Assembly: GCA_022827025.1 (NCBI GenBank)
Contig: JAJDTT010000244.1
Location: 1-43,680 of the forward strand
Reading direction: 5' to 3'
Length of the DNA: 43,680 nucleotides
Source of the DNA: Acidobacteriota bacterium
Lineage (GTDB): Bacteria > Acidobacteriota > UBA6911 > RPQK01 > JAJDTT01
Part shown: piece by piece, positions 17,525 to 26,149 of the stretch
Numbering within the stretch: position 1 is the stretch's first letter
Layout of the letters: the number at the start of each line of letters is the position of its first letter
Notes under the pieces: generated by a model
The model's input: only the letters and a program-made list of their open reading frames with translations
The model's database searches: none
Told to the model about the DNA's origin: nothing
Position numbers and translations under genes: made by a program

Positions 17525-17600
17525 GATCCAGATCCGGAAAGCAGCGACTGTAGGAGTCTCCCAAGGACAGCCACCACCCCTTCCTCGTCTCCGATCCGCC

Positions 17601-18908
17601 CTACCGAACAGAGTCGCCTGATATCTTTTTTGGGCTCGCTGGAGACTTCATCCGCTCTTCGTGCTCTCGCGCCCGCTCCAAATTGCCCAGCTTGACGTAG
17701 ACGGCGTGCAGCAGCCGGTGATGCTCCGTAAGGGCGAGCGAACCCTCCTTGCCGGCCGGTAGGCGCGCCAGGCGCCGCTCCAGGTCCAGGGCCTTCACGG
17801 CCCAGGTCTCGGCCTCGTTGAACCGTTGGCGGTGCAGACTGGAGACGGCCATCAGAAAAGGCCCGACCGGCGCCAGCGGGTTGATCTGAATGATCTTGCG
17901 AGCCCGGTTCGAGGTCTCCCGGATCCGGCCTTCCGCCAACTCCAACTCGGCCAGGTCGGCCAGATGGCCGACGGCGGGAGCGCATCGACGGGCCGCTTTC
18001 CGCAATTCGGAGAGTGCATCTGCCTTCCTCCCAATTGCCTTGAGGCTTCTCCCCAGAAAGTTGAGCAGACGGCAGTCGTCGGGATGGGAACGGGCATATT
18101 CGCTCAGCCGCCGGACGGCTTCGGAATGCGCCCCCCGGCGCCATGCCAGCCCGCCTCGATACAGGTCAATCTCGGCGTGGCCGCTGTCCAGCTCTTCGGC
18201 TCTCTCGATCGCCTCCCGGCCCAGATCGTTGCGCCCCAGCTCCAGGTAGACGCCGGCCAACTCCAGGTGCACGGACGCGGACGCCTTGGGAGAGGACGCC
18301 AGGTTCTGCAGTGTCCGCAGTTGCTTCTGCAGATGCTCCCGCTTCCGGTGAAAGCGAAGCACGCCCCGCCCTTCGTCCCGCCTTCCTTGCCGGAGCAGCG
18401 CCCGGCCCAAATGGAAGAGGGCCGGATCATACTCGGGATCCGAGTCCAAAGCCGCGAGAAAGGAGCTTCCGGCCTCCCGGTAGCGGCCGGCTTTCAGATC
18501 GATGCGTCCCATGTAATACAGCGAGGCAGCGTCGCCGGGCCGGTCTCCGAGAACGTGTCGGAACTCTCTTCGCGCCTCCTCGTGACGGCCTTGATGAAAG
18601 TAGACGATCCCGACCCGGGTGCGGATCCTCCAAGGGTCGTCGAAGCCTGCCGCCCGGGCCTTCTCAAAACTCACGAGGGCTGTCCGGTAACGCCCCAGGA
18701 CGGTCTCGCAGATCCCTTTCCGGTAGTAGAGCCGGGGATCGGGCCCCTCGGTCCTCAAGAGGGTCTCCAGGTCGTCCAGAGCTCCCGCGTAGTTGTCGTT
18801 GCGCATCTTGGCCAGGACGCCCTCGGGCGAGACCGATTCGCCCTGAATCGGCGCGCCCGGGAGGGCGAAAACCGGAACGAGAAACAGCAGCGCCGAGGCG
18901 AAATTCAC
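17601..18908 (-). CDS. Secreted TPR-repeat protein, last gene of the overlapping operon
   Basis: The 435-residue product starts at a GTG whose bases overlap the TGA of the upstream gene (GTGA, 4 nt), so it is probably translationally coupled. The N-terminus VNFASALLFLVPVFALPGAP is a signal peptide. From about residue 35 to 420 there are roughly ten tetratricopeptide-like helical pairs (YAGALDDLETLL, GRYRTALVSFEKA, GRHEEARREFRHVL, GRYREAGSSFLAAL and others). A longer frame up to 18974 exists but would overlap further without a ribosome site. TPR proteins next to CRTAC1-like genes are common in Acidobacteria and Planctomycetes. It is inferred to be a periplasmic scaffold. Confidence 0.83.
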   Translation of the reverse strand: MNFASALLFLVPVFALPGAPIQGESVSPEGVLAKMRNDNYAGALDDLETLLRTEGPDPRLYYRKGICETVLGRYRTALVSFEKARAAGFDDPWRIRTRVGIVYFHQGRHEEARREFRHVLGDRPGDAASLYYMGRIDLKAGRYREAGSSFLAALDSDPEYDPALFHLGRALLRQGRRDEGRGVLRFHRKREHLQKQLRTLQNLASSPKASASVHLELAGVYLELGRNDLGREAIERAEELDSGHAEIDLYRGGLAWRRGAHSEAVRRLSEYARSHPDDCRLLNFLGRSLKAIGRKADALSELRKAARRCAPAVGHLADLAELELAEGRIRETSNRARKIIQINPLAPVGPFLMAVSSLHRQRFNEAETWAVKALDLERRLARLPAGKEGSLALTEHHRLLHAVYVKLGNLERAREHEERMKSPASPKKISGDSVR

Positions 18909-20566
18909 GGTTCTTGAATGGAGATGGTGCGGTTCAATGTTCGGGGTGGCGTCACCTGCTGGGTTTTCCCGCACGGCCAGGAGATCCGAATCGAATCGAT
19001 CCTCGTCCGCTGCCCCAGGCCGAAGTGGAGCCGCGGGTCATTTTGGCTCAGGTAGCTGCTGGCTGACCGCAGCTCCCGGGTCAGTTCCAGGCCGCCGGTC
19101 CCCAGGATCACCCGGGCCCCCACGGCGTCCCGGTTGCAGTGGGTCCCCCGCAGCCGGAAGCGGATCCAGTTGCCACTTCCCTCGGTCCGGTTCTCCAGCA
19201 GGTCGGCCTTCCCTCCGCAGTTGGTCACCAGCAGGTCCAGCTTTCCGTCGTTGTTGAAGTCCCCCACGGCCGAGCCCCGGGAGACGTTCGGCACCGAAAA
19301 ATAGTCCCCGTGACCGCCGGCCTCGGCGAACCGTCCCTTCCCGTCATTCAGGAACAACTGGTTCGGCTGGCGATACCGGCTGCCCTGATTGGCGCGGGCC
19401 GCCTCCTCCAGGACGTGTCCGTTGGCCACGAAGAGATCCAGGTCACCGTCGTTGTCGGCATCGAAGAAGTTGGCTCCGAATCCCAGGGGAACGAAGCTGG
19501 GCCCCGAGAGCCCCGAATCGATGATCCGGTCACTGAAGAATTCCCCGTCCTCGTTCCAATAGAGGGCGTTGTACTGGAGGGAGTAGTTGGTGACCAGGAC
19601 ATGGAAGCGGCCTCCTCCGTCCAGGTCGCCGGCGGCCACTCCCATGCCGGCCTGCGCCATGCCGGAGCCGCCCAATGCGGTCCCCGATTCCAGGGAGATG
19701 TCCTGAAAGCTGCCGTCGCCCCGGTTCCGGAACATGTAGTTTCCGGTGGTGTCGTTGGCCACGTACAGGTCCTGATCTCCGTCCCGGTCCAGGTCCAGCC
19801 AGAGGACTCCCAGACTCTTGCTGTAACGGGCCTCCTCCCGCAAGCCGGCGCTCCGGGTCAGGTCGATGAAGGTGCGTCCTCCCAGGTTCCGGTAGAGGAC
19901 GTTGCCCACTCCCTCGAAGCCATGGGGATAGCAGTAGATGGGGATCTGCCCGAAGTAGCAGGGTTCATGGTCCTGAAATGAGAACTCCAGGTAGTTGGCC
20001 AGGTAAAGGTCCAACAGCCCGTCCCCGTCGTAGTCGGCGAAGGCGGCGCTGGTCCCCCATCGGGGATCGGCGACCCCCGATCGCCTGCTCACGTCCCGAA
20101 AGGCGCCGTCCCCCAGGTTCCGGTAGAGCACGTTGGGCCCCACGTTGGTGAGATAGATGTCCACAAGTCCGTCGTTGTCGTAGTCGCCGAAGGCGCACCC
20201 CATGCCGTAGGACGAGTTCCCGACTCCCGCCTCCCCGGTGACGTCGGCGAAGGTCCCGTCCCCGCGGTTCCGGTACAGGCGGTTTGAACCGCGGCCGTTG
20301 ACGAGATAGATGTCCACAAGTCCGTCGTTGTCGTAGTCCAGAAAACCGCCTCCGGACCCCATGGTCTCGATCAGGTACTTGGCCCCCGGGTCGGGTTCGG
20401 CGACCTGGTTTCGGTGGACGAATTCCAGCCCCGCCTCCCGGCTGACATCGGCAAAGCGGAGCGTCGTCTCGTCTTTCGCCGGGAGCTGGGCATGAAGGAC
20501 CAGAATGAGGACCGGCAACAATCCCTTTGCCGGGGGCGACGCGGCCTGGGTCCGAGACCGGCTCAT
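18905..20566 (-). CDS. CRTAC1-like FG-GAP/VCBS propeller protein with ASPIC/UnbV C-terminal domain
   Basis: The 553-residue protein starts at an ATG overlapping the preceding stop (ATGA, 4 nt). A signal-like hydrophobic segment (LLPVLILVLHAQLPA) lies at about 15-29. At least six calcium-binding FG-GAP/VCBS repeats follow, with DxDxDG loops: DYDNDGLVDIYL twice, DYDGDGLLDLYL, DLDRDGDQDLYV, DADNDGDLDLFV and DFNNDGKLDLLV. The C-terminal about 90 residues (GTHCNRDAVGARV...LHFGLGQRTRIDSIRISWPCG) are the ASPIC/UnbV module. The fold is an integrin-alpha-like propeller, probably for binding at the cell surface. It is the third gene of a four-gene operon with two glycan-type propellers and a TPR protein. 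Confidence 0.92.
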   Translation of the reverse strand: MSRSRTQAASPPAKGLLPVLILVLHAQLPAKDETTLRFADVSREAGLEFVHRNQVAEPDPGAKYLIETMGSGGGFLDYDNDGLVDIYLVNGRGSNRLYRNRGDGTFADVTGEAGVGNSSYGMGCAFGDYDNDGLVDIYLTNVGPNVLYRNLGDGAFRDVSRRSGVADPRWGTSAAFADYDGDGLLDLYLANYLEFSFQDHEPCYFGQIPIYCYPHGFEGVGNVLYRNLGGRTFIDLTRSAGLREEARYSKSLGVLWLDLDRDGDQDLYVANDTTGNYMFRNRGDGSFQDISLESGTALGGSGMAQAGMGVAAGDLDGGGRFHVLVTNYSLQYNALYWNEDGEFFSDRIIDSGLSGPSFVPLGFGANFFDADNDGDLDLFVANGHVLEEAARANQGSRYRQPNQLFLNDGKGRFAEAGGHGDYFSVPNVSRGSAVGDFNNDGKLDLLVTNCGGKADLLENRTEGSGNWIRFRLRGTHCNRDAVGARVILGTGGLELTRELRSASSYLSQNDPRLHFGLGQRTRIDSIRISWPCGKTQQVTPPRTLNRTISIQEP

Positions 20567-22209
20567 TCCGTCCAGAGCGCGTAGAGGGAGCCTTTTCGGA
20601 GGTGGATCCTCAGGACCACGGTCTGCCCGTTCAAGCGGGCCACGGAATCGGATCCACTCCAACGGATCGGGAACCGGGTCCGGTCGCCGCTGAGCGAGAG
20701 GCTGTCAGCGCCGGAGAACCCGGGAACGGGCCCTCCATGGGCATCCAGGACCTCGACCCGGATCCGGCCGCCGGGGGCGTCCAGATTGACCCAGAGTCGA
20801 TTCCCGCTCATCACCAGGGGACGGGTGGTCAGCGTCCCTTCGCGCCGTCCCGCGTCCAGCGACACGAACCCGTCCCGGCGCAGCACCGCCAGGTGAATGG
20901 CGGAATGGCCGTCGTCCACGTAGTCGGCGCGCTCCCGCGGGTTCAGGGTATCGGGGCTGCGCGGGCTCCCGTCCAGGTACCGGTCATAGGGGCAGACCCG
21001 CCATTTGAAGCCCGAGTAGTAGAACCACAGTTCTTCCTCCTTCTCCACCGGCCGGTTGGTGGGCATCAACTGCATCCGGTCGTAGTTGCCGGCCAAGCCC
21101 TGGTCGAGGCGCGACGGCCCGATGAAGGGCTCGCGGTTCCCCAGGCGCTCCCAACGCTGCAGGTCCCGCGTCATGGCCAACTGGATCAGGTGGAAGCCGT
21201 CGGCGTTGCGCCGCTCCGGAAGCCGTCTCCCGGTAGGGTAGAAGATCATGGGCAGTCCGATGTAGAGGCCTTCGTAGGGAAAGACGCCGATGTTGTAGGA
21301 CTGGGCGTTCCAGATACCCCGGTTTCGGAACTCCACATCGGGCGGTGTCCATCCGATGGAGGGATCCGGGTCCACGAAGAGAGGCCGGGCCAGACCCGGG
21401 TCGGCGATCCGTCTCCGGATCACTTCGAGGGCGTGCTCCTGGTCCCGGTCATCGGTGCTGAAGAAGTATCGGGGCTCCGACCAGTTCACGAAGTCCTTGC
21501 TGACGGAGAGATTGTAGGACCGGCCGTACTTGCCGCCGAACTTGAGCAGGCCCAGAAACTGCCGCCGTTCCCGGTCATAGGTCAGGGTGCCGGCATCGCC
21601 GGAAGGCAGGACCGGAACTTCCAGGATCGTCCAGTGGACGGCGTCGGGACTGACCACGGGCCGGCGGCCGCTGTGGCCGAGGAAACCCTTGTACCGCCGG
21701 GCGGGGTCGGGATCGTCCGGGTCGTGGACCACGTGCCAGAGCCGCTTGTTCTCGGGAGCGGCGATGAGATTGTTGGCCCGGGAGCCACGGAAGTCCACCG
21801 CGCCCAGGTCGGGCTTTTCCCAGGTCAGGCCGTCGCGGGACGTGGCCAGAGCCCAACGGAAGCTCTCTTCGGCGTACCGGAGCGGCCGTCCCTCGTAGAC
21901 CATTTTGTAGTGTCCCTCCCCCTCGATCCACATGGGCGCCGAGACGGTGGCGGTGAAGCGGCCGTCCGAGGGCCGGTCCGGCAGCAGCACGGCCCCCCGC
22001 TTGGCGGGCCGGCGCATGACCCGGTCCAGGTTCCGGATCTCGCCGACAATGTGCTCATCCAGGAAGAGCTGCTTGCGCCCCGGCTCCAGGGGGACCGGTT
22101 CTTCCTCGGCGGCGGATCTTCCCTGCCCCGGCAGTAGCAGGAAGAACAGGATCGCGAACATCCAAGGGCGTGGGCTCACGGCAGGTTCTCCGTTTCGCTT
22201 GGCGCTCAT
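20563..22209 (-). CDS. Secreted glycoside-hydrolase-like propeller protein, pair member B2
   Basis: The 548-residue protein has a start overlapping the preceding stop (ATGA, 4 nt). A signal peptide runs to about residue 33 (WMFAILFFLLLPGQGRSA). KQLFLDE is the family mark. Blade signatures include ATSRDGLTWEKPDLG, HDPDDPDPARRYK, LTYDRERRQFLGLL and SVSKDFVNWSEPR. The C-terminal sandwich ends LVMSGNRLWVNL...LYALWTE. It is closest to the gene immediately upstream (22206-23810), with long identical blocks (RRYKGFLG, SGRRPVVSPD, LPSGDAGTLTYDRE, GRSYNLSVSKDFV). This indicates tandem duplication followed by divergence. Role by analogy: glycan hydrolysis outside the cytoplasm. Confidence 0.82.
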   Translation of the reverse strand: MSAKRNGEPAVSPRPWMFAILFFLLLPGQGRSAAEEEPVPLEPGRKQLFLDEHIVGEIRNLDRVMRRPAKRGAVLLPDRPSDGRFTATVSAPMWIEGEGHYKMVYEGRPLRYAEESFRWALATSRDGLTWEKPDLGAVDFRGSRANNLIAAPENKRLWHVVHDPDDPDPARRYKGFLGHSGRRPVVSPDAVHWTILEVPVLPSGDAGTLTYDRERRQFLGLLKFGGKYGRSYNLSVSKDFVNWSEPRYFFSTDDRDQEHALEVIRRRIADPGLARPLFVDPDPSIGWTPPDVEFRNRGIWNAQSYNIGVFPYEGLYIGLPMIFYPTGRRLPERRNADGFHLIQLAMTRDLQRWERLGNREPFIGPSRLDQGLAGNYDRMQLMPTNRPVEKEEELWFYYSGFKWRVCPYDRYLDGSPRSPDTLNPRERADYVDDGHSAIHLAVLRRDGFVSLDAGRREGTLTTRPLVMSGNRLWVNLDAPGGRIRVEVLDAHGGPVPGFSGADSLSLSGDRTRFPIRWSGSDSVARLNGQTVVLRIHLRKGSLYALWTE

Positions 22210-23810
22210 TCGGTCCAGAACGAATACAACGAGGCATCCCGAAGATGGATCTTCAACCTCACCGTCCGGCCCGCCAGGCCGGACAATCCGTCCCCCCCCT
22301 TCCATGAGGCCGCGACCCGGACCTGGTCCCCTCCGGCCGCCGCCGAATCATCCAGCCCGAAGCCGGGCACGGCGCGCCCCGTTTCGTCCAGGACCTCCAC
22401 GCGGGCTTCCCCTTCCGGAGCCTGGAGATTCAGGAACAGGCGGTCGCCGGCCATCTTCAGAGGTTTCGTCAGCAGGAATCCCCCGGTCTCTTCCGCATCC
22501 AGGGAAACGAACCCGTCCCGCCGCAGGACCGAGACGTACACGGCGCTGAGGGTGTCTTCGATCCAGTCCGCCCGCTCCTCGGCGGACAGGGTGGACGGAT
22601 CGCGAGGCGCGCCGTTCCGGTACCGGTCATGCTGGGGGACGCGGCGCTTCATGCCGGTGTAGTAGAACCAGAGCTCGTCTCCCCGGTCCACGGGTTGGTT
22701 GGTCACGTTGAGTTGCAGACGGTCGTAGTTTCCCACCAGGCCCTCATCCAGGCGGGACGTGGCGATGAACGGCTGGCGGTTGCCCAGGCGCTTCCAGGTC
22801 TTGAGGTCGCGGGTCATGGCCAACTGCATCTCGTTGAACCCGTCGGTGTTGGCCTTCTCGGGCAACCGGATGCCGGTGGGATAGAAGAACATGAGCCAGC
22901 CCAGGTGCATCCCTTCGTAGGGAAACACGCCGATGTTGTAGCACTGGACGTTCCAGGTGCCCCGGTTCCGGAATTTCCCCGGCGGCTGCGTCCAGCCGGT
23001 GGCCGGATCGGGATCCACCATCAGGGGCTTGGCCAGGCCCGGATCGGCCAGCCGGCGGCGGATGACGTCCAGGGCCATCCTCTGGTCCTCGTCGTCGGTG
23101 CTGAAGAGGAACCGCGGCTCCGACCAGGTCACGAAGTCCTTGCTGACGGAGAGGTTGTAGGAGCGCCCGTACCTGCCGAGGAACTTGAGCAGCCCCAGGA
23201 ACTGCCGGTTCTCCCGGTCGTAGGTGAGGGTGCCCGCATCGCCCGAGGGGAGTTTCTCCACGTCCAGCAGCTTCCAGTGGATGCAGTCGGGACTCACCAC
23301 CGGACGCCGTCCGCTGGCGCCCAGGAACCCCTTGTAGCGCCGCCCGGGATCCGGGTCGTCCGGGTCGTAGACCACCTGCCAGAGGCGCTGCCTCTCAGGA
23401 GAGTCGATCAGGTTGTTCTCCTTGTTGCCGTTGAACTCCAACACCCCCAGGTTCGGTTTGTCCCAGTTGAGGCCGTCCCGGGAGAGGGCCAGCGCCCAGT
23501 AGGTCGTGCCCTTCCCTTCGCTTGGCCGGTGCCTCGCTTCGTACACGAACTTGTAGATCTCCTCATCGGGGATCCACATGGGGGCGCTGACCGTCTGCAC
23601 AAGGGTTCCGTCCGAGGGGATGTCCGCCTTGAGGACGACCCCCCGCTTGCGGGGCCGGTGAAAGCTCCGGGTCAGATTCTCAGTCTTTTCCAGGACGTGC
23701 TCGTCGAGAAAAAGCTCCCGTTTCCCCGGCTCCAGCGGGATCGCGTCGGCGGGTCCCGCCCACAGGCAGGGACTCAACGACAGCCATGCCGCCAACAGCA
23801 CCCAGCACAT
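22206..23810 (-). CDS. Secreted glycoside-hydrolase-like propeller protein, pair member B1 (first gene of the operon)
   Basis: The 534-residue protein has a signal peptide (CWVLLAAWLSLSPCLWA), then KRELFLDE and the family's blade motifs (ALSRDGLNWDKPNLG, YDPDDPDPGRRYK, SVSKDFVTWSEPR, VFPYEGMHLG). The C-terminal sandwich includes VLRRDGFVSLDA, TKPLKMAGDRLFLNL and LYSFWTE. The start at 23810 has GAGGAAAGG about 9 nt upstream. The frame continues to 24977 only because the opposite strand carries another GC-rich gene. It leads an operon of four genes joined by 4-nt overlaps. It is divergent from a more distant relative at 23892, with an 81-nt shared control region. Confidence 0.82.
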   Translation of the reverse strand: MCWVLLAAWLSLSPCLWAGPADAIPLEPGKRELFLDEHVLEKTENLTRSFHRPRKRGVVLKADIPSDGTLVQTVSAPMWIPDEEIYKFVYEARHRPSEGKGTTYWALALSRDGLNWDKPNLGVLEFNGNKENNLIDSPERQRLWQVVYDPDDPDPGRRYKGFLGASGRRPVVSPDCIHWKLLDVEKLPSGDAGTLTYDRENRQFLGLLKFLGRYGRSYNLSVSKDFVTWSEPRFLFSTDDEDQRMALDVIRRRLADPGLAKPLMVDPDPATGWTQPPGKFRNRGTWNVQCYNIGVFPYEGMHLGWLMFFYPTGIRLPEKANTDGFNEMQLAMTRDLKTWKRLGNRQPFIATSRLDEGLVGNYDRLQLNVTNQPVDRGDELWFYYTGMKRRVPQHDRYRNGAPRDPSTLSAEERADWIEDTLSAVYVSVLRRDGFVSLDAEETGGFLLTKPLKMAGDRLFLNLQAPEGEARVEVLDETGRAVPGFGLDDSAAAGGDQVRVAASWKGGDGLSGLAGRTVRLKIHLRDASLYSFWTE

Positions 23811-23833
23811 CCGCTTTTCCCTTTCCTCGAATT

Positions 23834-23845
23834 GTGGATTTCCAC
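23834..23845. promoter_or_regulatory. Operator-like inverted repeat in a divergent promoter region
   Basis: GTGGA-TT-TCCAC, flanked by ATT on the left and (C)AAT on the right, lies within the 81-nt gap between two divergently transcribed propeller genes. Symmetry and location suggest a regulator site. No matching copy was found elsewhere by eye. Confidence 0.25.
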
Positions 23846-23891
23846 CAATCATGACACCCTGTCCGAAAACATCCAACCGGGGGAATCCCAG

Positions 23892-25316
23892 ATGAATCAC
23901 TCGAGAGTACTGGCCACCAGCCTCCTGGCGTTGCTGGCCATGCCCATCCTGCAATCGGGCCAATCGCCGGCCCAAATCGGAAGTGAGCGCCAACTGTTCG
24001 TGGATCGGCTGCTGATCGACCGCATGGACGGAGTCCGATTGAAGATGCACTCTCCCGTTCGCCGGGAGGCCGCCCTGCGCATGGAGCATCCGTGGGAAGA
24101 GAAGGGTGTTTCCTACATGGTGACCTTCAAGGACGGAGACCGCTTTCGGGCCTGGTACCGCGCCGACGCCGCCACCCATCGGACCGCCTACGCCGAAAGC
24201 AGAGACGGCATCACCTGGGTGAAACCCCTGATCGGCCCGATCCCGTTCGGAGACCACAAGAAGACCAACCTGGTCTGGGAAGCCGAGAACCGGGCCGGCA
24301 ACCTCTCCGTTCTCAAGGACCCGAACCCGGATGTACCTCCCGGGGAACGGTACAAGGGGATCGTCCGCGGCCGGAACCAGGTCCGGGCATTGGTCTCGGA
24401 GGATGGGATTCACTGGCGGCGGTTCCGGGAGCAGCCCCTGATCGACAGCTTCCCCGTCGACTCCCACAACATCCTGATCTGGGATCCGCACCAAGAGCAA
24501 TACGCCATCTACTTGCGGGGTATCCGAAAGGTCCCCGGCGTGGCGATCGACAACACCTCCTGGAAGGATCTGGGAGTCCGCTGGGTGCGGCGCTCGTTGT
24601 CCCGGGATTTTCGGAACTGGTCGGAGCCGCGGCTCATCGAATCGGGAAGTTCCCCCATCGAGCAGTTCTACACCAACGACACCGTCGTCTACGAACGGGC
24701 TCCCACCTGGTTTCTCATGTTCCCGTCCCGCTTCGTGGTGGAGCGGGTGCCGGTGCCCGACTGGCCCGCCGGGTCCGGCGTCAACGACATCGTCCTGCTC
24801 TCCAGCCGGGACGGCATCAACTGGGACCGGACCTTCCGGGAGGCCTTCCTGCGGCCGGGGCCCGATCCCAATACCTGGCACGAGCGGGCGCTGTACATGG
24901 AACACGGGATTTTGCAGACCGGTCCCCGGGAGCTGTCCATGTACGCCATGCACAACTGGAGAACGGACGACACCCACATCCGCCGGCTCAGTCTGCGAGT
25001 GGACGGTTTCGCCTCAGCGCATGGCGACTACGCGGGAGGTGTCCTCATCACCCGCCCGCTGGTCTTCGAGGGGAGCGAACTGGAGATCAACTTCGCCACC
25101 TCCGCGGTGGGCAGCCTCCGTTTCGAGCTTCGGGACGGGAGCAACAACCCGCTTCCGGGCTACACGCTACAGGACTGTGACGAGATCTACGGGGACGAGA
25201 TCGACCGGGTGGTGAAGTGGAAGGGCGGTCCCGAAGTCTCCTCCCTGGCGGGAAAGGCGGTCCGCCTCCACATCCAACTGCGGGACGCCGACCTCTATTC
25301 CTTCCGCTTCCGGTAG
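23892..25316 (+). CDS. Secreted glycoside-hydrolase-like propeller protein, single member
   Basis: The 474-residue protein has a signal peptide (MNHSRVLATSLLALLAMPIL...SPAQ), then RQLFVDRLLIDRMDGVRLKM, the propeller signatures YAESRDGITWVKPLIG, PPGERYKGIVRG, VSEDGIHWRRF and WDPHQEQYAIYLRG. The C-terminal sandwich contains LRVDGFASAHGDYAGG, RPLVFEGSELEINF and LYSFRFR. Its architecture and C-terminus are closest to the 506-residue duplicates at 29701-32777 (LFVDG, EVSSLAGKAVRL versus DVSSLAGRPVRL). The ribosome site is weak. It is divergent from the 23810 operon, so both may respond to the same regulator. Confidence 0.8.
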   Translation: MNHSRVLATSLLALLAMPILQSGQSPAQIGSERQLFVDRLLIDRMDGVRLKMHSPVRREAALRMEHPWEEKGVSYMVTFKDGDRFRAWYRADAATHRTAYAESRDGITWVKPLIGPIPFGDHKKTNLVWEAENRAGNLSVLKDPNPDVPPGERYKGIVRGRNQVRALVSEDGIHWRRFREQPLIDSFPVDSHNILIWDPHQEQYAIYLRGIRKVPGVAIDNTSWKDLGVRWVRRSLSRDFRNWSEPRLIESGSSPIEQFYTNDTVVYERAPTWFLMFPSRFVVERVPVPDWPAGSGVNDIVLLSSRDGINWDRTFREAFLRPGPDPNTWHERALYMEHGILQTGPRELSMYAMHNWRTDDTHIRRLSLRVDGFASAHGDYAGGVLITRPLVFEGSELEINFATSAVGSLRFELRDGSNNPLPGYTLQDCDEIYGDEIDRVVKWKGGPEVSSLAGKAVRLHIQLRDADLYSFRFR

Positions 25317-25333
25317 GCGGGAATCGGACCTGC

Positions 25334-25831
25334 TCAGCGAGATCCCTCCGGCCAGGCCTCGTCCGGGCTCACCGGCTCCGGCTGATCGGGGCCGAGATTG
25401 TCCGGATCCACGTCAGCCTTGACGAAATTCTCGGGACGCACAGGCGCACCGGAAAGGCGGCGAAGCATGGCGAGCTGTCCGGCATGGGTCATGGCGTCGG
25501 CGAACGGTCCCTGCAGGAGCCGTTCTTCGGTCGTGCCCTTCAGTTCGGTTCCGGCCACGAGGTGCCGCGCCAGATCTTCCAGCATCGAGTGGAAGCGCAC
25601 CACCTCCGAGTCAAGATCCGGCAGCGGGTCGGGCCAATACCGGCCTCCCTCGAAGAACGTTCGCGCGTAACCCAGAACGCTGGTCATATGCCGTACGAGC
25701 TCGGCCGGAGTTCGCACCTGATTGCCGGCCTGGAACGTGCCAAAGGATTCGGGTGCGCCGCGGAGCGCCTTCTGCGTCCGGTAGGCGAGCGCGGCGAGAA
25801 AATGCCTGAGCATCGCGCGTTTTTCATTCAT
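25334..25831 (-). CDS. DinB-like four-helix-bundle protein
   Basis: The 165-residue protein is predicted mostly helical. It has histidines placed as in DinB/YfiT metal-dependent proteins: ELVRHMTSVLGYARTFFEGG (about 45-65) and FADAMTHAGQLAMLRRLSG (about 111-130). Family members bind divalent metal and some are thiol-S-transferases, but most are uncharacterised. It lacks a signal peptide, so it is cytoplasmic. The start at 25831 was chosen because the 12 residues before it (QSRRTTKRSTV) are not like the family and the DinB core begins at MNEKRAMLRHFL. It is the last gene of the leftward cluster and is not obviously related to its neighbours in function. Confidence 0.7.
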   Translation of the reverse strand: MNEKRAMLRHFLAALAYRTQKALRGAPESFGTFQAGNQVRTPAELVRHMTSVLGYARTFFEGGRYWPDPLPDLDSEVVRFHSMLEDLARHLVAGTELKGTTEERLLQGPFADAMTHAGQLAMLRRLSGAPVRPENFVKADVDPDNLGPDQPEPVSPDEAWPEGSR

Positions 25832-25909
25832 TACGGTCGATCTCTTCGTTGTCCGACGGCTTTGCAATGCGCGGTTACCAGCTCACATCGCCTCTAATTT
25901 CTGAAGGCA

Positions 25910-26149
25910 TCATCGCCTCGTCATCTGATCTTCAAGGTTGTCCGAGATCCATTGATTCAAACTCTTGCCGTGTTCTTTGGCCTGAACGTAGACCCGGCGG
26001 TGGAGTTCAGGCGGAAGTCTTAGCGTAAGGCGGCCTGTGAACGGTTTATCTGGATCTTCGCCGCGCTGAGAACAAAAATCCAAGTAGTCATCGATAGATT
26101 CTCGAAATGCCCGCTCAAGACCCTTGAGGGCTCTCTCGACTGCCTTCAA
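25910..26149 (-). pseudogene. Truncated HicB-family antitoxin-like ORF
   Basis: The recognisable part (AFRESIDDYLDFCSQRGEDP, FTGRLTLRLPPELHRRVYVQA, GKSLNQWISDNLE) matches the C-terminal two-thirds of HicB-type antitoxins, including the ribbon-helix-helix-like end. The N-terminal beta-sheet region expected in HicB is missing: upstream the frame enters the end of the oxidoreductase gene. The best start is a TTG overlapping the oxidoreductase TGA (TTGA, 4 nt), giving 79 residues; an ATG at 26227 would give 105 residues overlapping the neighbour. No HicA toxin is adjacent. It is probably a relic, but coupled expression of a shortened DNA-binding protein is possible. Confidence 0.55.

Noticed and set aside
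17289-17564. Leftward 91-codon frame overlapping the small Cys-containing ORF
   Set aside because: Arg/Pro/Thr-rich product with no family resemblance; the rightward frame has a ribosome site and a better residue pattern.
22629-23891. N-terminal extension of the gene at 23892 by about 420 codons
   Set aside because: The extension is antisense to the propeller gene at 22206-23810 and would bury a clear signal peptide inside the protein.
23811-24977. N-terminal extension of the gene ending at 22206
   Set aside because: Antisense to the gene at 23892; a good ribosome site and signal peptide mark the start at 23810.
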